From Tenodera sinensis (Eukaryota > Arthropoda > Insecta > Mantodea > Mantidae), in the NCBI GenBank assembly GCA_030765045.1, contig CM060969.1, forward strand, positions 59,440,716-59,504,715: a DNA stretch of 64,000 bases, given 5' to 3'. The notes beneath the pieces were generated by a model, which worked only from the letters and a program-made list of their open reading frames with translations, did not search any database and was not told where the DNA came from. Of the stretch, positions 53,044 to 64,000 are shown in pieces. Numbering within the stretch: the first letter of the stretch is position 1; each line of letters opens with the position of its first letter. A program made the translations under genes and the position numbers.

Positions 53044-54152
53044 CAGGAGTCGGCATGCGAGCAAATGTGTCCAGGTGCTCATTGCTAGCCCGGTGTCTGC
53101 ACTGGACAAGCAGGACAGAGTCAACTGTGCAGCAGTGGCATAACAGGCCTTGTAATGGCATAGCATGGTGAATTGAGCTAGCGAAGGATTGTATTGGACT
53201 GGATTGCGTTCAGTAAGTTCACTAGTAGCCATAAAAGCCTGTGAACATTGAATATGTCAAGGGAAGTTGAGACTCGACCTGATAAACCGTCACTGAGTAA
53301 AAATTCTGTATCTAATCACTAACAAGTCTGCAACATATTATTTCAGGAAAAAAAGAATTGAAAGGTATTACAAAGCAAGACATGTCGAACAATGAAAACT
53401 TTTAAAAGACCTGACTTTGTCACGAGAGATTTGTTTCACAATAATTTTATTCTTGATAGTGCTAATTTTTTGTTAACACAGTTAATTATGTGTATGGGCT
53501 ACACATCTAACCTAATAAAATATTATTTCATTACATCTGACAAAGGTACATACATTTATTTTATGGCTGTTTTATGGTCCACTACTTATAAAATGACTTG
53601 TTTTACAAATCCTACATTTCTGCATAGCAATATAAACCTATGTTGAGTATTACCCGAAGGCATCAAAGCGTACTGACCTGTGTTATACCATAGTACTACA
53701 ATAATTATCATCAGTTTGCTACAAGCTGGTTGTTTGTTTTCTAATGTACACTCAGCATTAAAATACAAGTAGACACAATGCACTGGAATGAAATAACATG
53801 ATTTAAAATGTGTCAGCATACTAAACTATAAAACATTGTGTGTATATATATTTTGTATATTATAAAGGCACCCATAACTGCCTAATGTATCACATAATAG
53901 GTCATCTCATGAGCCTGACAATGTATATGTTGTGTTCTTGATATCTACAATATTGAGTGTACATGCTTTGAATCTGCATTTATGGGCTGTGCTTATCATA
54001 ACATGCTCCCGTAGTAACAACTCTGCAGTTTCACTTTTCTTTCTGCTACGCCTCACCATCGGTTTGTCACCTAGGCACACTGCTGCTCTCTTGTCACAGC
54101 ACCCGGTGCTCCCCACTTCAACACACTAGTCTTGCCTGTCTGCCAATCCCTG
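53044..54152. mobile_element. Non-autonomous hAT element
   Basis: CAGGAGTCGGCA on the left and CAGGGATTGGCA on the complement of the right are hAT-type ends. Perfect 8-bp duplications CTCTATCT lie at 53036-53043 and 54153-54160. The 1,109-bp interior has no recognisable transposase. Confidence 0.85.
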
Positions 54153-54160
54153 CTCTATCT

Positions 54161-54470
54161 AATTGTAATTCTGAACTTAGGCTGATAGAAGAAAACTAGG
54201 TATACACATTAAAATAGCAACTTTCAAGCAAATATTATGCTTATGGGCAGTGTCAGTCTAATATATCAGCTATTGCAGGTATAATAATTCCTCTTTACTA
54301 AACACATAAAAGTGAATGAGGATAGGCTATATATCCCTTTAGGGCAATGACCTACTTAAGATAGGGTAGCTCAGTAAAAGGCCTAGGGCAAGCCAGTCCT
54401 TGAGAGAGTTTAATTCTTGTCTTTCCACTTGACCTATTTCATTAAAGTTTAGTCCTACACAACCGGGAGA
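54161..54470. other. Interval without a supported gene
   Basis: Noncoding; nothing recognised. Confidence 0.4.
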
Positions 54471-54474
54471 ACAA

Positions 54475-54835
54475 AAAAAGTTTGAACAGGCTGCACAGTG
54501 TTTCGCCTGTCTGCATCCTCAGTGCTTGTTGCTGTCTGCCACTATCATAGCAAGGTGCACATGAAACCATACAACATTTTAAAAACTACTTTTAGAGGCT
54601 TTTCTTACCAACTTTATGAAAGGATGCTGAAACTGGCTACCTCCTTGTCTATACATTTTTGGCACCTCTTCAGGAAACTATCATCACACGCCGTACTTCA
54701 CTTTGAGAAATGCTGGAAATTTCCTGGCAGATATTTTGTTTTAATTCTTCCAGGGTATGTGGGTTTGTCTTGTACATTTTATGTTTTAAGTTACCCCAGA
54801 GATAGAAATCACTTACTGGAGCTCTGAGAAGCCTA
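54475..54835 (-). pseudogene. Tc1/mariner-type transposase C-terminal scrap (left, inverted)
   Basis: The minus strand reads SDFYLWGNLKHKMYKTNPHTLEELKQNI and is the inverted partner of 56025-56395. Together they flank the LINE end at 54915. The block F-LWG-LK-K-Y--NPHTLEELK is typical of this transposase group. Confidence 0.6.
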
Positions 54836-54914
54836 ATGGCACACCATACCCAATTTTTTCATCATGAAGGAGTACTTCATGGACAATATTAGGTTCCGAG
54901 TTATAAGGCTAATT

Positions 54915-55877
54915 TTTTTTTGAGCCAACAGTTCACACCCATACATACATGGATACAATTCATATATAAAGTCAATCCGACACAAACATTAGACATCACA
55001 TATTATTTACACATGATAGAAGTTAAGAAAAGTATTATTCCAACTAGTGTTCCAAAATTACTGGCATTAGAGGCAATCCATACTAGATTTCCAGAACATG
55101 AATGGCTCCATATTTATACTGATGAAAATATCAAACCAAGGAGTAGGGGCTGGAGTCATGTGCCACCTCTTTTCCTATTACAAATCTTTAGGTTATGGAA
55201 CTACAAACTTTGATGGAGAAATTGAAGCAATTCGAATGGCCCTACAAAATCATCTATATAGAATCACATTTTCATCAAGCAGTTATTCTCTCAAATTCCA
55301 GGGTGGTAATTATAGCAATTACTTCCAAGTTGTCGCCAAAAAACCAATCTATTGTAGAATGTTGGAAAATCCTTACCCACTTAACAGCACTTCAAAAACA
55401 CCTAGTCTTGCAATGGATACCAGCTCACTGTGGACTGAGTGGTAATGACAAAGCTCATTTTCTTGCAAAAAAGTGTACAAGTAGTGTACAGAAATCTATA
55501 GTTAATCTGCCATTTTATGCAGCTAAAACATTAGTCAACTCTGAATTCAAAAAAATTATTGCAAAATATTAGTATGAAAAATAAAAAATAAAGACGGGAA
55601 CTACCAAACATTCAAACAGTAATTCCTGAGTATCCTCGAAAAACGGCAGTTGCAACCTGCAGGTTGGTTACAGGACATGATTGTCTGGCAAAACATTTAA
55701 ACAGAATTGGGATATATTCTTCACCACTCTGTCCTCATGTGATCTGCAAGAAGAAATGGACCAAGACCGCCTTCAAATATGCCCGGCCACTTCTAGTGCC
55801 CCATCCATCAGTGAAAAATATTGGAGAACAAAAGGACTAATGACTTCACTGTCAGAAATCCAGCATTAGCCAACAAC
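54915..55877 (+). pseudogene. LINE 3' end: RNase H domain and tail (copy 3, longest)
   Basis: It covers most of the RNase H: EHEWLHIYTDE, then (after shifts) GYGTTNFDGEIEAI, LSPKNQSIVECW and PAHCGLSGNDKAHFLAKK. It ends in the same SEIQH-stop and CAACAACAA terminus as the copies at 1 and 4893. A frameshift near 55150, a TAG at 55570-55572, and a one-base loss in the CPLCDLQ block (near 55735) break it. Upstream, IDITYYLH-like and KLLALEAIHTRFPEHEWLH residues extend before the first catalytic Asp. Confidence 0.8.
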
Positions 55878-55889
55878 AATTTTGCCTCC

Positions 55890-56400
55890 TTTTTTTAGGG
55901 AATTAATGAACAGGGAGTGTGATTTTGCCCTTTTTCAACATGACTCTGCAACAGCTCATACAGCCGATCTTTCAATGAGGACAACTGAAAGTGTGTTTCA
56001 GGACAGAATTATTAGTAGAGATTTGTGGTTTTCCGAACTGCGATTTCTATCTCTGGAGTAACTTAAAACAAAGTGTACAAGACAAATGCACACACCCTGG
56101 AAGAATTAAACGAAAATATCCATCACAAAATTACCAGCATTTTCTCAACATGAACTACAGCAAGTAATGGATACTTTCCTAAAGAGGTACCAAAAATGTA
56201 CAGACGATGACAGTGGCCAGTTTCAGCACCTCCTTTCATAGTTTGTCAATAAAGCCTTTAAAAGTAGTTTTAAAAGTGTTGTACGGTTTCATCCATGCCT
56301 TTCTATGATAGTGGCAGATAGCAATCAGCAGGAGGATGAGGATGAGGACAGGCAAAATACTGCACAACCTGTTCAAGCTTTCTTGGGCTCTCCTGATATT
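55890..56400 (+). pseudogene. Tc1/mariner-type transposase C-terminal scrap (right)
   Basis: The plus strand encodes FQHDSATAHTADLSMRTTESVFQDRIIS and, after breaks, a stretch matching the left scrap. QHDSATAHTA is the second catalytic Asp block of this transposase group. The part 56025-56395 is the reverse complement of 54480-54830 at roughly 80-85% by eye. Confidence 0.6.
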
Positions 56401-56409
56401 TGGTCCTTG

Positions 56410-57710
56410 GCATTAGTGTTGGCTGTAATTCTAACTTGATGCTGACTTCTATCCACAGTTGACAATCCTTAGCTTTCTTCCAGAAAAAGAAATGTTAGTA
56501 GAGTTTAGGGTTGAGCAGAATTAAATTGAGTTATGATCTCATGGGAAATTGAGTAAATATTCTCAGTGTCTAACACTAAACTTTTGGTCATCTTCAACCC
56601 ATGGTCTTCCTCAAGCAACTGAAGTGGACCAAGAGACTGCTGTCTAATACGCTTGTGATGAGCCTAGCTAGGTTCCTAAGGAAGAAGCAGTGTATCTATA
56701 AGCTCCTCAATAATTGAGTTTTCTGAGGCAGTTTTTTTTGGCTACTGCTCCACTGGTATATTTTTTATGTCCAAAGACATTTGATTGAAATCTATTTTTT
56801 TTATTCTCATTTTTTGCGTTTGGCGTGAGAAGCTATTGACTGGTTTAATGCCAGTACATCGGATAGAGTGGGGTTTCTGGACAAGTAATCCATAAAAGCC
56901 TGCGAAGGGTATTCTCATAATGTGGAGCCCTGTGCCAAATCACATCCTCCATGGATGGATGTAGCCTCAATGGGAAGCGATGTTATATAGAATAGATGGA
57001 TGTGAGTCTCCTATTCTGATTCCACTTTACCCAAAAATATCAGGAGTCTGTTGCCATGCCCTACTTCAAAAGCATAGAGCATTAAAGGGACTATCAAAAC
57101 CTTCAAAAGGTGTAGCTTTAGATCTGTCATGTCAACCCAAGTGTAATTTCATGACTTTGGCAGTACTCACGGGCATGAGGCACTCCGAGAAAGACTGCGG
57201 TGTTCATATACATAGGTAGCGGCGGCGTTGAGCAAAACATAGGTGTACAAAGTTTGAAGGGAAAGTAAAGTCAACTCTTTTTGTTATTGTGTTTCTCCTT
57301 GTTTGGTTTAAAAGTATTTATTTACATATATTTTGTGATCATAAGCTTTTAATATGAATTATAGTAATAACATAATTATTAAAAAACAAATTAATATTCC
57401 AAAAGCAAAACATTAAAAGCACAAAAGATAAGGAATAGTTATGTAACTTTTAGCCTTACAATTCAAAAGGAAACTAACTGCTCCTGCAACCTAAAATAAA
57501 AATAGCTCCACACTAAAACCTCTAATTGTTGTCACTTCTAGTTCATTAAAGAAAAAAATTGTCTGCAAATGTGTGTACTGCCAAACATACACATGATTTC
57601 TGCAGCAAATTTGCAAAATTCTGGGTATGTTTGTGGCTCAAGGGCTTGATAAAAAGTGACAATAGTATTACATGTGCCTTTTTTAGATCAAATCAAAGCA
57701 GAAATCAATA
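56410..57710. other. Interval without a recognised gene
   Basis: A plus-strand frame at 56980-57219 (GVCCHALLQKHRALKGLSKPS) has balanced composition but no motif I know, and no splice context was established. The rest is AT-rich noncoding DNA. Confidence 0.35.
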
Positions 57711-57856
57711 AGTTCTATAGGAGTTTTCACATTATGAAGGCACAATGGCTCTTATGGAGAATCAGCACGGTGTTGCCACTTATGTTGCGCCACTGTGATT
57801 ACCGCGTTTTTGCTCACAACCAGGTTTATTATAATTAGTTATTATTATTGGCTATT

Positions 57857-57860
57857 ATTC

Positions 57861-57921
<61 letters not shown>
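57857..57921. repeat. (TTA)n microsatellite
   Basis: About 65 bases of pure or nearly pure ATT triplets. Confidence 0.85.
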
Positions 57922-57924
57922 GAT

Positions 57925-58853
57925 CATCATCATTATCATCAAACACCTAAGAATTGCTCGCCACTTTTAATAATGCTATAAGACCAGTGGATAACCCGGC
58001 CAAAAGCACTTCTTTAGGAGTTTTTATTGTCCTGTCCTTCCAAACTTTTGATATAGTGTGCCTTACATTTAACCAACTTTCATTAAGTTACACGATTTTC
58101 CTTCCCTCTTTCCTGAATGGTTTTATTTTCAACAAATAGGAATGCCGCCACACTATAATATCATTTCTCTCAATCATAAGCAATTTATTTCCTCTCTTTT
58201 CAAAATCAAATCCCATTTCCTTCACTAAGCGATAAAAGGTTGAATATTTAACATTTAGCAAGTTCTTATCCTCATTGACCTTTTTCAATACGGACAGAAT
58301 TGTAGGGGGAATATTTTGAAACAGAAATTAATGAATTATTATTTATTTATGCCAACAAACTTACTGTTGGTGTTTTTAAACACACAAGCCGTGTGTGGGC
58401 AAAGTTTGAGAGGTAGAACTGGAACTTAAAAATTCAATGCCACAACTGGGATTTGAACCACAGACCTTCCGCTTACCGGTTTGAGAATTTAATGCCATTC
58501 TGGCAGTTTGTCACAATAGCTCAGTGGTAGAGCAGCCGCCCGGTAAGCGGAAGGTCTGTGGTTCAAATCCCAGTTGTGGCATTGAATTTTTAAGTTCCAG
58601 TTCTACCTCTCAGAAATTAATGAAATTTGCATCGTATAGAACTGTATTCAAAATCATCATATTTCATCTTCCTGCTCGTTTTGTATGTATGTAACATTGG
58701 TCTTCTTTTCTGCGGTGTAGTGATGGGACCCTTTTTACATTCTTTTCTTAATCTAAAAAATGTATGCCTACTCACACCAGTCGCCTTATAAAGTTCAGTA
58801 ACAATAAACGAGTCACTGTGTCCAGGGTTCTTTTCCTTTAAATAATCATACAC
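57925..58853 (-). pseudogene. IS630-type transposase relic interrupted by SINE P2
   Basis: The minus strand begins MYDYLKEKNPGHSDSFIVTELYKATGVSRHTFFRLRKE, an N-terminal helix-turn-helix, then KKGPITTPQKRRP. SINE P2 lies at 58336-58610. Beyond it the same gene continues LKKVNEDKN, FYRLVKEMGFDFEKRGNK and ERNDIIVWRHSYLLKIKPFRKEGRKIV, then a stop and LNESWLN. In relatives known to me this last block is YLDESW, so the first catalytic Asp is Asn here. KVWKDRTIKTPKEV--GLSTGL follows. The remaining catalytic part is missing. Confidence 0.7.
58336..58610 (-). repeat. Palindromic-dimer SINE (family P), copy P2
   Basis: Flanked by perfect 14-bp duplications CAGAAATTAATGAA (58322-58335 and 58611-58624). 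It has the same order as P1 on the opposite strand: 5' arm, spacer TTCTCAAACCGG side, second arm, 3' hairpin part and an (AAAT)n-like tail. It lacks about 50 bp around the first arm/spacer junction compared with P1. Confidence 0.9.
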
Positions 58854-59560
58854 CCTAAGAATTGTTTTTCGCTCACTACTTTTAATAATTTCGCCTTTTC
58901 ATCTGCGATCCATTGCACACTGATCACTTAACTGCAATGCACATGATTACCAGAGAACTTGTAAAACTCGCTCACACCTCAAATTCCCGAAACCTATTGA
59001 AAACCTCCACTGAAGTACAATCCCTTATCGGCCCTTCAACTGCCACACATCCGGTTTCCATCGTCTGCAAGACGGGAGAACCGGGTGTTGTTGGCCGTGT
59101 GCTTGGCGAGCTAAAAACATTTGCCTTTAAATGGTGATTTATGGATGGCTTGTTACTGGATATGTTCTATATTTATATAAAAAATAATTTCGTTATTTCC
59201 TTGACAACTTTGTCGCTGGAAGTTTTTACGTGGACTTACAGAACGAGAATTAGTGAGTGACGACATTTTCCACTGTATAAATGAAGAATCCTAACACTTT
59301 GTTTTAAACTTTATTCTAACGTGGCCTATAAAAGCAAGCAAATAATCCAGATTTTTTTCATTGCAATTATTTTGGTTTAAAACCGTGTTTAAACATGCGG
59401 AGCGAGAAAGATGTTAAAAAGTCTGCTTTCGACAAAATTTTACATTTTATTATTTTAAAAAATGTACAATTGCATAAAAGCTTTATCGTGCATACCATAG
59501 TATTCTTTGACACATTTTACACCGAAATGCATGTTCATACTTTATCTTAAGTAACATTTG
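58854..59560. other. Noncoding part of the IS630-type element
   Basis: No supported gene. A short plus-strand frame (58913-59137) has no motif. Confidence 0.35.
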
Positions 59561-59659
59561 AAAACATGCAAATTTGGCAACGGTTCACCCGATTCTTCCA
59601 TAAGAATAACATGGTCCATAAGAGCCCGTTGTGCCTTCATAACGTGAAAATAGCTATAG

Positions 59660-60343
59660 CTGAAGTTCAGCTGGAACATTTTTGGGATACACATTATACG
59701 ACAAGAAAAAGAGATCCAGTTTAGATTTGAGAGCCTTCAAATCTGAAAATTTTCCATCAAAACCCTATAAGAGTACATTCTATATGCCAGAATACTAGTT
59801 AATTTCTGTGCAAATGTGGAAGTGGCTTCACGTTTTCCATGCTATGGTGTTGTACAGTCTTGATTAACACTGTCCCAAGCAGGGCAAGCAGGTCTAAGCT
59901 CCAAAGTGCACACTTGTGCTCAAGAGTATCATTTGATGTTGCTGCTTTAAATGGATAGGTACGGTGGAACTTTCAACCCACCATAAGGCAGTTACTGCCT
60001 CTTTAGCCTGATTCATTGTTCTCTGCATATGTTCATAAAGGTCTAGAGCAACTGCTAGGTAGTGCCTACATCATTGCTGGCTGAGGTAGAGGTATCTCTG
60101 AATAAGACTGAAGGCTGTGAGAAGATCAGTCTTGTACGGCAGATTGTCATCAGCAATCTGGGCCATATTGATGCTTTGCACTACTGGAAAGTCTGCTATG
60201 AGCAGGCTAAATGAGTGTGGGGGTAAAATAATGTATTCGGGAACTCTGCTTTGTATGATTTTATATGTAAATGTTTCCCCTGAATAACCACTGTAGAAGT
60301 ATGTTTTAGATAATAAGCTCCCATCTGCAACTTAAGAATTTTT
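59660..60343. other. Interval without a supported gene
   Basis: No ORF over 60 codons with recognisable content and no terminal repeat. Confidence 0.4.
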
Positions 60344-60354
60344 AATACAAAGGT

Positions 60355-61390
60355 ATAAATTATAAAAAGATCAGGATCATGGTCTTCAAAAAGGAATATA
60401 AATTAAAAAAGAAGAAAAACTGAGCACAGAATGACAGGAAATGTGAGAAAAATTGAGTACTTGGGTGTTCAGTTAAGTAGTAATGGAAGATGGCATTACC
60501 AAAAGAAAGCAGTTTTAGCTAAGGGGATCATTGCCATGAAGGGGATCAGAGCATGTGTATTCAAAATACCACGGATACAAATTAAATGGTTAGAAAGAGT
60601 GTATAAGGCAATGTGTAAGCCAAAATGCTGTATAGGATAGAGGATGGGGATTTGACGAGGCAAGGCAAGGGGTGGACTTAATACTTAGAAGTTTTGGTAG
60701 GTTAATTTTGGGTTTACCAATTGCATCACCTAAGGGAGTAGTAATGCTGGAATTAAGTAGAACAGGAAATAAAGAGCTAATAATTGAAAGATTGACAAAG
60801 TTTTGATATCAGGTTAGACCATTGGAAGATCAGAATATAGTAAAACAATGTATGATTACGCCAGAGAAAACATTAGTGCCTGATGGTTGGGCTTTATCTA
60901 CAGAAAAGATTATAGAGGAAATAGGAATGGGGATTATATGGAGGGACAGAGAAATTTTAGAAGGAAAGTTTGGAAAGAGATCAGAGAATTGAGGATATCA
61001 ACATACAAGAGATATTTAGCAGTATTAGGGATAAGAGAATCTTGGTTTTGTATAGGCAAATCAAAAAAGATTGGGGCAGGGAAAAATATATTGAAATGTA
61101 TAATAAATTAGAAAGGGAAGGGTGGGCATGGTTTAGATCTGGGGCAATGAAATTAAGGGGAATGAAACAGGGAATGGACCCACAGAAGTGCCCACTATGT
61201 GAGGAAATGGATTGTAAAAAGACAAAATTATGGAGGGATAAATGGGTACCAGTTATGTGGTTGAAATTACCAAGAGAAATAATTAAAATGAGAATTAGAA
61301 AGTCTAATAATACAGAAGAGATTAGGAAGTTGTGTGAATTATTAGGAAGGACAAAAGAAAAATACAAGAGAAGCATTTTAAAATTATAAA
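60355..61390 (+). pseudogene. LINE reverse transcriptase thumb and C-terminus, broken
   Basis: Frames encode IRIMVFKKEYKLKKKK, VRKIEYLGVQLSSNGRWHYQKK, AVLAKGIIAMKGIRACVFKIP and KWLERVYKAM, the RT thumb and following region. Then comes FDEARQG-like sequence, a Cys-rich KCPLCEEMDCKKTK block and the end KYKRSILKL at 61387. Stops lie near 60423 and 60640 and shifts near 60650, 60800 and 60960. This supplies the C-terminal half that copy 1 lacks. Confidence 0.7.
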
Positions 61391-61572
61391 GTTGTATCTT
61401 TGCAAGGATGTCTATCAGGAAAATTGGTATATTTAATTAAAAGAGAGTATTACAAATAGGTAGATTGTGAACATGTGTATAATGTATTAATAACCATGGT
61501 GTTTATCTATATTTGCACCAGGTGCAACTCAAGTGTATTTAGATTGTATATTAGAAAGGAAGAACAGGTATA

Positions 61573-62718
61573 TGTACCATGCGTTCCCTGACTGACCGGG
61601 CCACTCCGTGGTGGCAATGCACAGGGCAAGGATCTGCACGCTCTCTGCCAGCATTACACATAAGGAACTGGCTGGTCACAGGTACGGAACTCTAACTACT
61701 GTACTAACTTACATTAGACTTACCTGCATTCCATCAGATGTTGAAATTGATTACCGTCAACATGAACATGTTCCCTAAATGTCCGAAAACAATTCTGATT
61801 TACTTCAAAAGTTCATGTTGACTGATTGCTCGTATGTCTCTCGTGATATTGCTCTTCAATTTTTGTAATGTGAACGTGTTTGATGCGTATTCTTTATTCT
61901 TTAACGTTCCCTATAAATAAAACTTGCATGGAGATAGGTCAGGGGAACTAATTATTCGGTCCCCACACGTATTTCGCAATTCATGCATAGAATTACCAGC
62001 AATGTGTGCTATAGGTGAAACCAGTCGCACAATATTTCGTTTCTTGCCAGTTGTGGGAAAAAATAGAATTTACAAATGTGTGAATCAACAGTTGTGTCGT
62101 AAGTATGAGACCGATAATTCTATGTGTACTGAGGAACTTAATGAATAATATGGTGATTTTCAGTACCCCAGTATCAATTGTTCTGAGTACAAACTGACCT
62201 TGAAGATAAAACCACACTTCGTTAGTGAAGAACGTTAAATGTGGGTCCATGTCGTCATTATGAATGGGCTGCTAAAACCAATTGCAATAATTAACCCTAA
62301 TTACAGGATCTTGTGGTTGTGAAGCATGAACTTTTAAGTTTTAGAAGTTTTGCTACCATAAAAGCTGACATATTGCAAATGTTAATCACTTGTGCTAAAC
62401 ATCTTAGTGATTTTCATTTATGGGGAACGTTAAATTATAAAGTATAAGCATCAACTCTGCACAGATTACAAGAATTGACGGACGATATCATGAGAGAAAT
62501 ACAGGCAATCAGTCAACATGAACTTTTGTTTTGAGACATAGGGAATGTGTTCATGTTGAAGGTCATAAATTTCAGCATCTCTTGTGATTCAGATATGTCG
62601 AGTGTAAGTTAGTACAGTAGTTAGTGTCCTGTACCCTTGACTTGCTGGTTCCTTATGCGTAACTCTGGTGGAGAGTGCACACCACCCGGAGTGGTCCGGC
62701 CAGTCAGGGAACGTACAG
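61573..62718 (-). mobile_element. Tc1/mariner-type element with long inverted ends, degenerate
   Basis: The left end (TGTACCATGCGTTCCCTGAC...) and the complement of the right end (CTGTACGTTCCCTGACTGG...) share scattered identity for roughly 130 bp, including CATAAGGAAC and CTAACTACTGTACTAACTTA. TATA precedes the left end and follows the right end. The minus strand retains FTNEVWFYLQGQF (the first catalytic Asp position reads Asn) and a terminal HVHVDGNQFQHL, both typical of a Tc1/mariner-type transposase. It is not functional. Confidence 0.65.
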
Positions 62719-62805
62719 TATATTTAACAGGGAGAATATGTAAAGAGTTAATAGGTTGCATATAATGGAAGTGAAATAAATTCATTCATTCATGATACAA
62801 AAGGT

Positions 62806-62999
62806 TTGGAAATATTTGATTATCCTTTTCTGCAGTGCCTGCTCCTTTATTCCCATATTACACACCTATACACAAAATGCTTTAGAAATGGTTGACAAAA
62901 AGAAAAAAAGAAGAAAAGAAAAAAGAAGAAAAGAAAAAGAAAGAATAGAAAGAAAAAGGAAACAATCAAGAAAAATATATTTTATATAAATAGTGTGCT
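62806..62999. repeat. Purine-rich (AAAGAAG)n-like tract
   Basis: From about 62898 to 62975 the sequence is almost only A and G. No gene. Confidence 0.6.
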
Positions 63000-63430
63000 A
63001 TTTTTTGCGCAGTGAGATTTTTTCTATCTCTTACAGCTTACAAGTTATGCAAGTCATTCAGAATGAAGACAATTTCAGAGGCTATTACCCAAAAATGCAA
63101 GATACACATTTCATTTGTAATGAAAATATCTTAAACATATGGTATTTTAATCAAAATTATTTAGTCCATTTTTGAGAAAATAAACATTTTTGAAATAACG
63201 TTCGTAACAGTGGAACGAGGGGGGATTTTCTTGAAAATTTTCTTGTCATATCCTTGAAAGATGCTGAGCTTATACACGAAGTTTGGTATTTAACTAACCT
63301 TTCGTTTTTGAGTTATGCAGTTAGCAGATGCACACACAGATGTAATGCTTTTTCAATTCAGGGAATCTCAAAACACGAATATACAGTGAAATCTCAGTAT
63401 TAATTTTGGGATGAAATATAATACTTGCTA
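63000..63430 (+). repeat. Interspersed repeat R (copy 3)
   Basis: It aligns in order with 37015-37500. It ends at the GGGATGAAATATAATACTT block, and a LINE ORF2 frame begins directly after, so the boundary with that LINE is sharp. Confidence 0.6.
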
Positions 63431-63431
63431 T

Positions 63432-64000
63432 ATTAAATATAAAACTGAATTAGAACATAAATTTAAAGAACAAACAAACTCACAGCTGCATGACCAACCA
63501 GATCATATGAACAAAGAATTCTGTAAAGTCATCCTACAAACTGCAAAAAAACATATTCCTCGTGGAAGAATTAAAAATTTCAAACCCTTTTGGAACCCCC
63601 AGTTAGAAGAACTGAAAAAGCAAAGGGATATAGCTAGAAATACAGCTGAACAAACAAAAAACATATCAGATACACAAATATGGCGGAAGAAATGTGCCTC
63701 ACTAAAAAAAGAAATTAATACTGCTAAAAGGAATCACTTTAATAATTTCTTAGAAAAAATGGATTATAGGACAGATGGTAACAAAGCTCATAAGTTCATA
63801 AAAAATGTCAAGGACAGGAAAGAAAACAACAGCACACCTATCATACACAACAATAAAATGTTAGTAAATGATGTAGTCATAGCCGAAACATTCAATAAAT
63901 ATTATACTAATGCACACAAAGTAACAAGAACTAATAAAAAGGAACGTAAAGAATTTAAGAAAGATTTGAAACAAGAAAGAGAATGTAATCCTAACACTCA
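63432..64000 (+). pseudogene. LINE ORF2 linker between endonuclease and reverse transcriptase (partial)
   Basis: An open frame runs off the window: ELEHKFKEQTNSQL, AKKHIPRGRIKNFKPFWNPQLEELK, WRKKCASLKKEINTAKRNHFNNF and ETFNKYYTNAHKV. IPRG----F-PFW---L--L is the usual linker between endonuclease and RT in I/jockey-type LINEs, including those with RNase H. It may belong to the same family as the three RNase H ends in this window. No stop occurs within the visible part. Confidence 0.75.

Larger units (their letters stand above)
57716..59657 (-). mobile_element. IS630-type element with inverted ends, cut by a SINE
   Basis: CTATAGGAGTTTTCAC (57717) and the complement of the right side CTATAGCTATTTTCAC (to 59658) begin a ~45-bp imperfect inverted repeat continuing ATGAAGGCACAA. 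The transposase relic lies between them on the minus strand. The family P SINE P2 accounts for 289 bp of the length. Boundaries are approximate. Confidence 0.45.
60355..62794 (+). mobile_element. 2A LINE family, copy 2 (5'-truncated)
   Basis: It starts inside the reverse transcriptase and ends AAATAAATTCATTCATTCAT like copy 1. Flanks ATACAAAGGT (near 60346) and ATACAAAAGGT (near 62795) are a probable target duplication. A DNA transposon (61573-62718) has inserted into its 3' noncoding part. Confidence 0.75.

Noticed and set aside
62792..62989. Lys/Arg-rich small protein
   Set aside because: It is the translation of a purine-rich tract at the end of a LINE copy.

Overview
The window looks like gene-poor, AT-rich, repeat-dense insect nuclear DNA. 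The evidence is the mix of element types: mariner/Tc1, hAT, piggyBac, Helitron, BEL/Pao, gypsy-like LTR, several LINE lineages, a Penelope-like relic and tRNA-derived SINEs. A large-genome insect such as a cockroach or termite would fit, but that placement is inference. No complete single-copy host gene was recognised; one possible host exon lies near 47.9-48.1 kb on the minus strand. Almost everything else that can be identified is a mobile element or its relic, often nested, and many insertions can be dated relative to each other from target-site duplications (TSDs).

Region by region. 1-5.4 kb: two 3' ends of an RNase H-bearing LINE flank a rearranged hAT transposase relic that holds 374-bp inverted arms and a SINE. 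5.4-11.3 kb: a three-level nest. A mariner (5419-11279, TA duplications) contains a LINE (13-bp TSD, ORF1 opening with a 2A-like peptide), which contains an LTR element (6496-9023). That LTR element has two identical 195-bp LTRs and one open frame in which gag/protease-like sequence is fused to 99 uninterrupted Gly-X-Y triplets of fibrillar-type collagen. This is the standout of the window. 11.3-16.6 kb: degenerate DNA transposons, a Tigger-like short element, a ~965-bp trinucleotide array and the LINE relic it abuts. 16.6-26.1 kb: a ~2.4-kb hAT split by a second hAT (8-bp TSD) and by a nearly intact BEL/Pao element (5-bp TSD, LTRs differing at 3 of 188 positions).

27-35.1 kb: a gag-like relic, a 4-kb higher-order tandem array, its inverted counterpart, and a Helitron helicase fragment. 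35.5-36.8 kb: a full-length mariner with 25-bp perfect inverted repeats and an intact 356-residue transposase, the best candidate for a functional protein here. 39.7-42.9 kb: a piggyBac invaded by two SINEs. 43.3-45.4 kb: a hAT with a perfect 8-bp TSD. 48.1-50.3 kb: a large palindrome carrying Penelope-like sequence. 51-57 kb: mariner relics, a hAT short element and a third RNase H LINE end. 57.7-59.7 kb: an IS630-type relic cut by a SINE. 60.3-62.8 kb: a second copy of the 2A LINE family, itself carrying a DNA transposon. 63.4-64 kb: a LINE ORF2 running off the window.

A second notable system is a SINE family built as a head-to-head palindrome of two tRNA-like units. Three copies and one 37-bp minimal derivative each sit between their own 12-14-bp TSDs, and three of them interrupt coding relics (Helitron helicase, piggyBac, IS630-type transposase).
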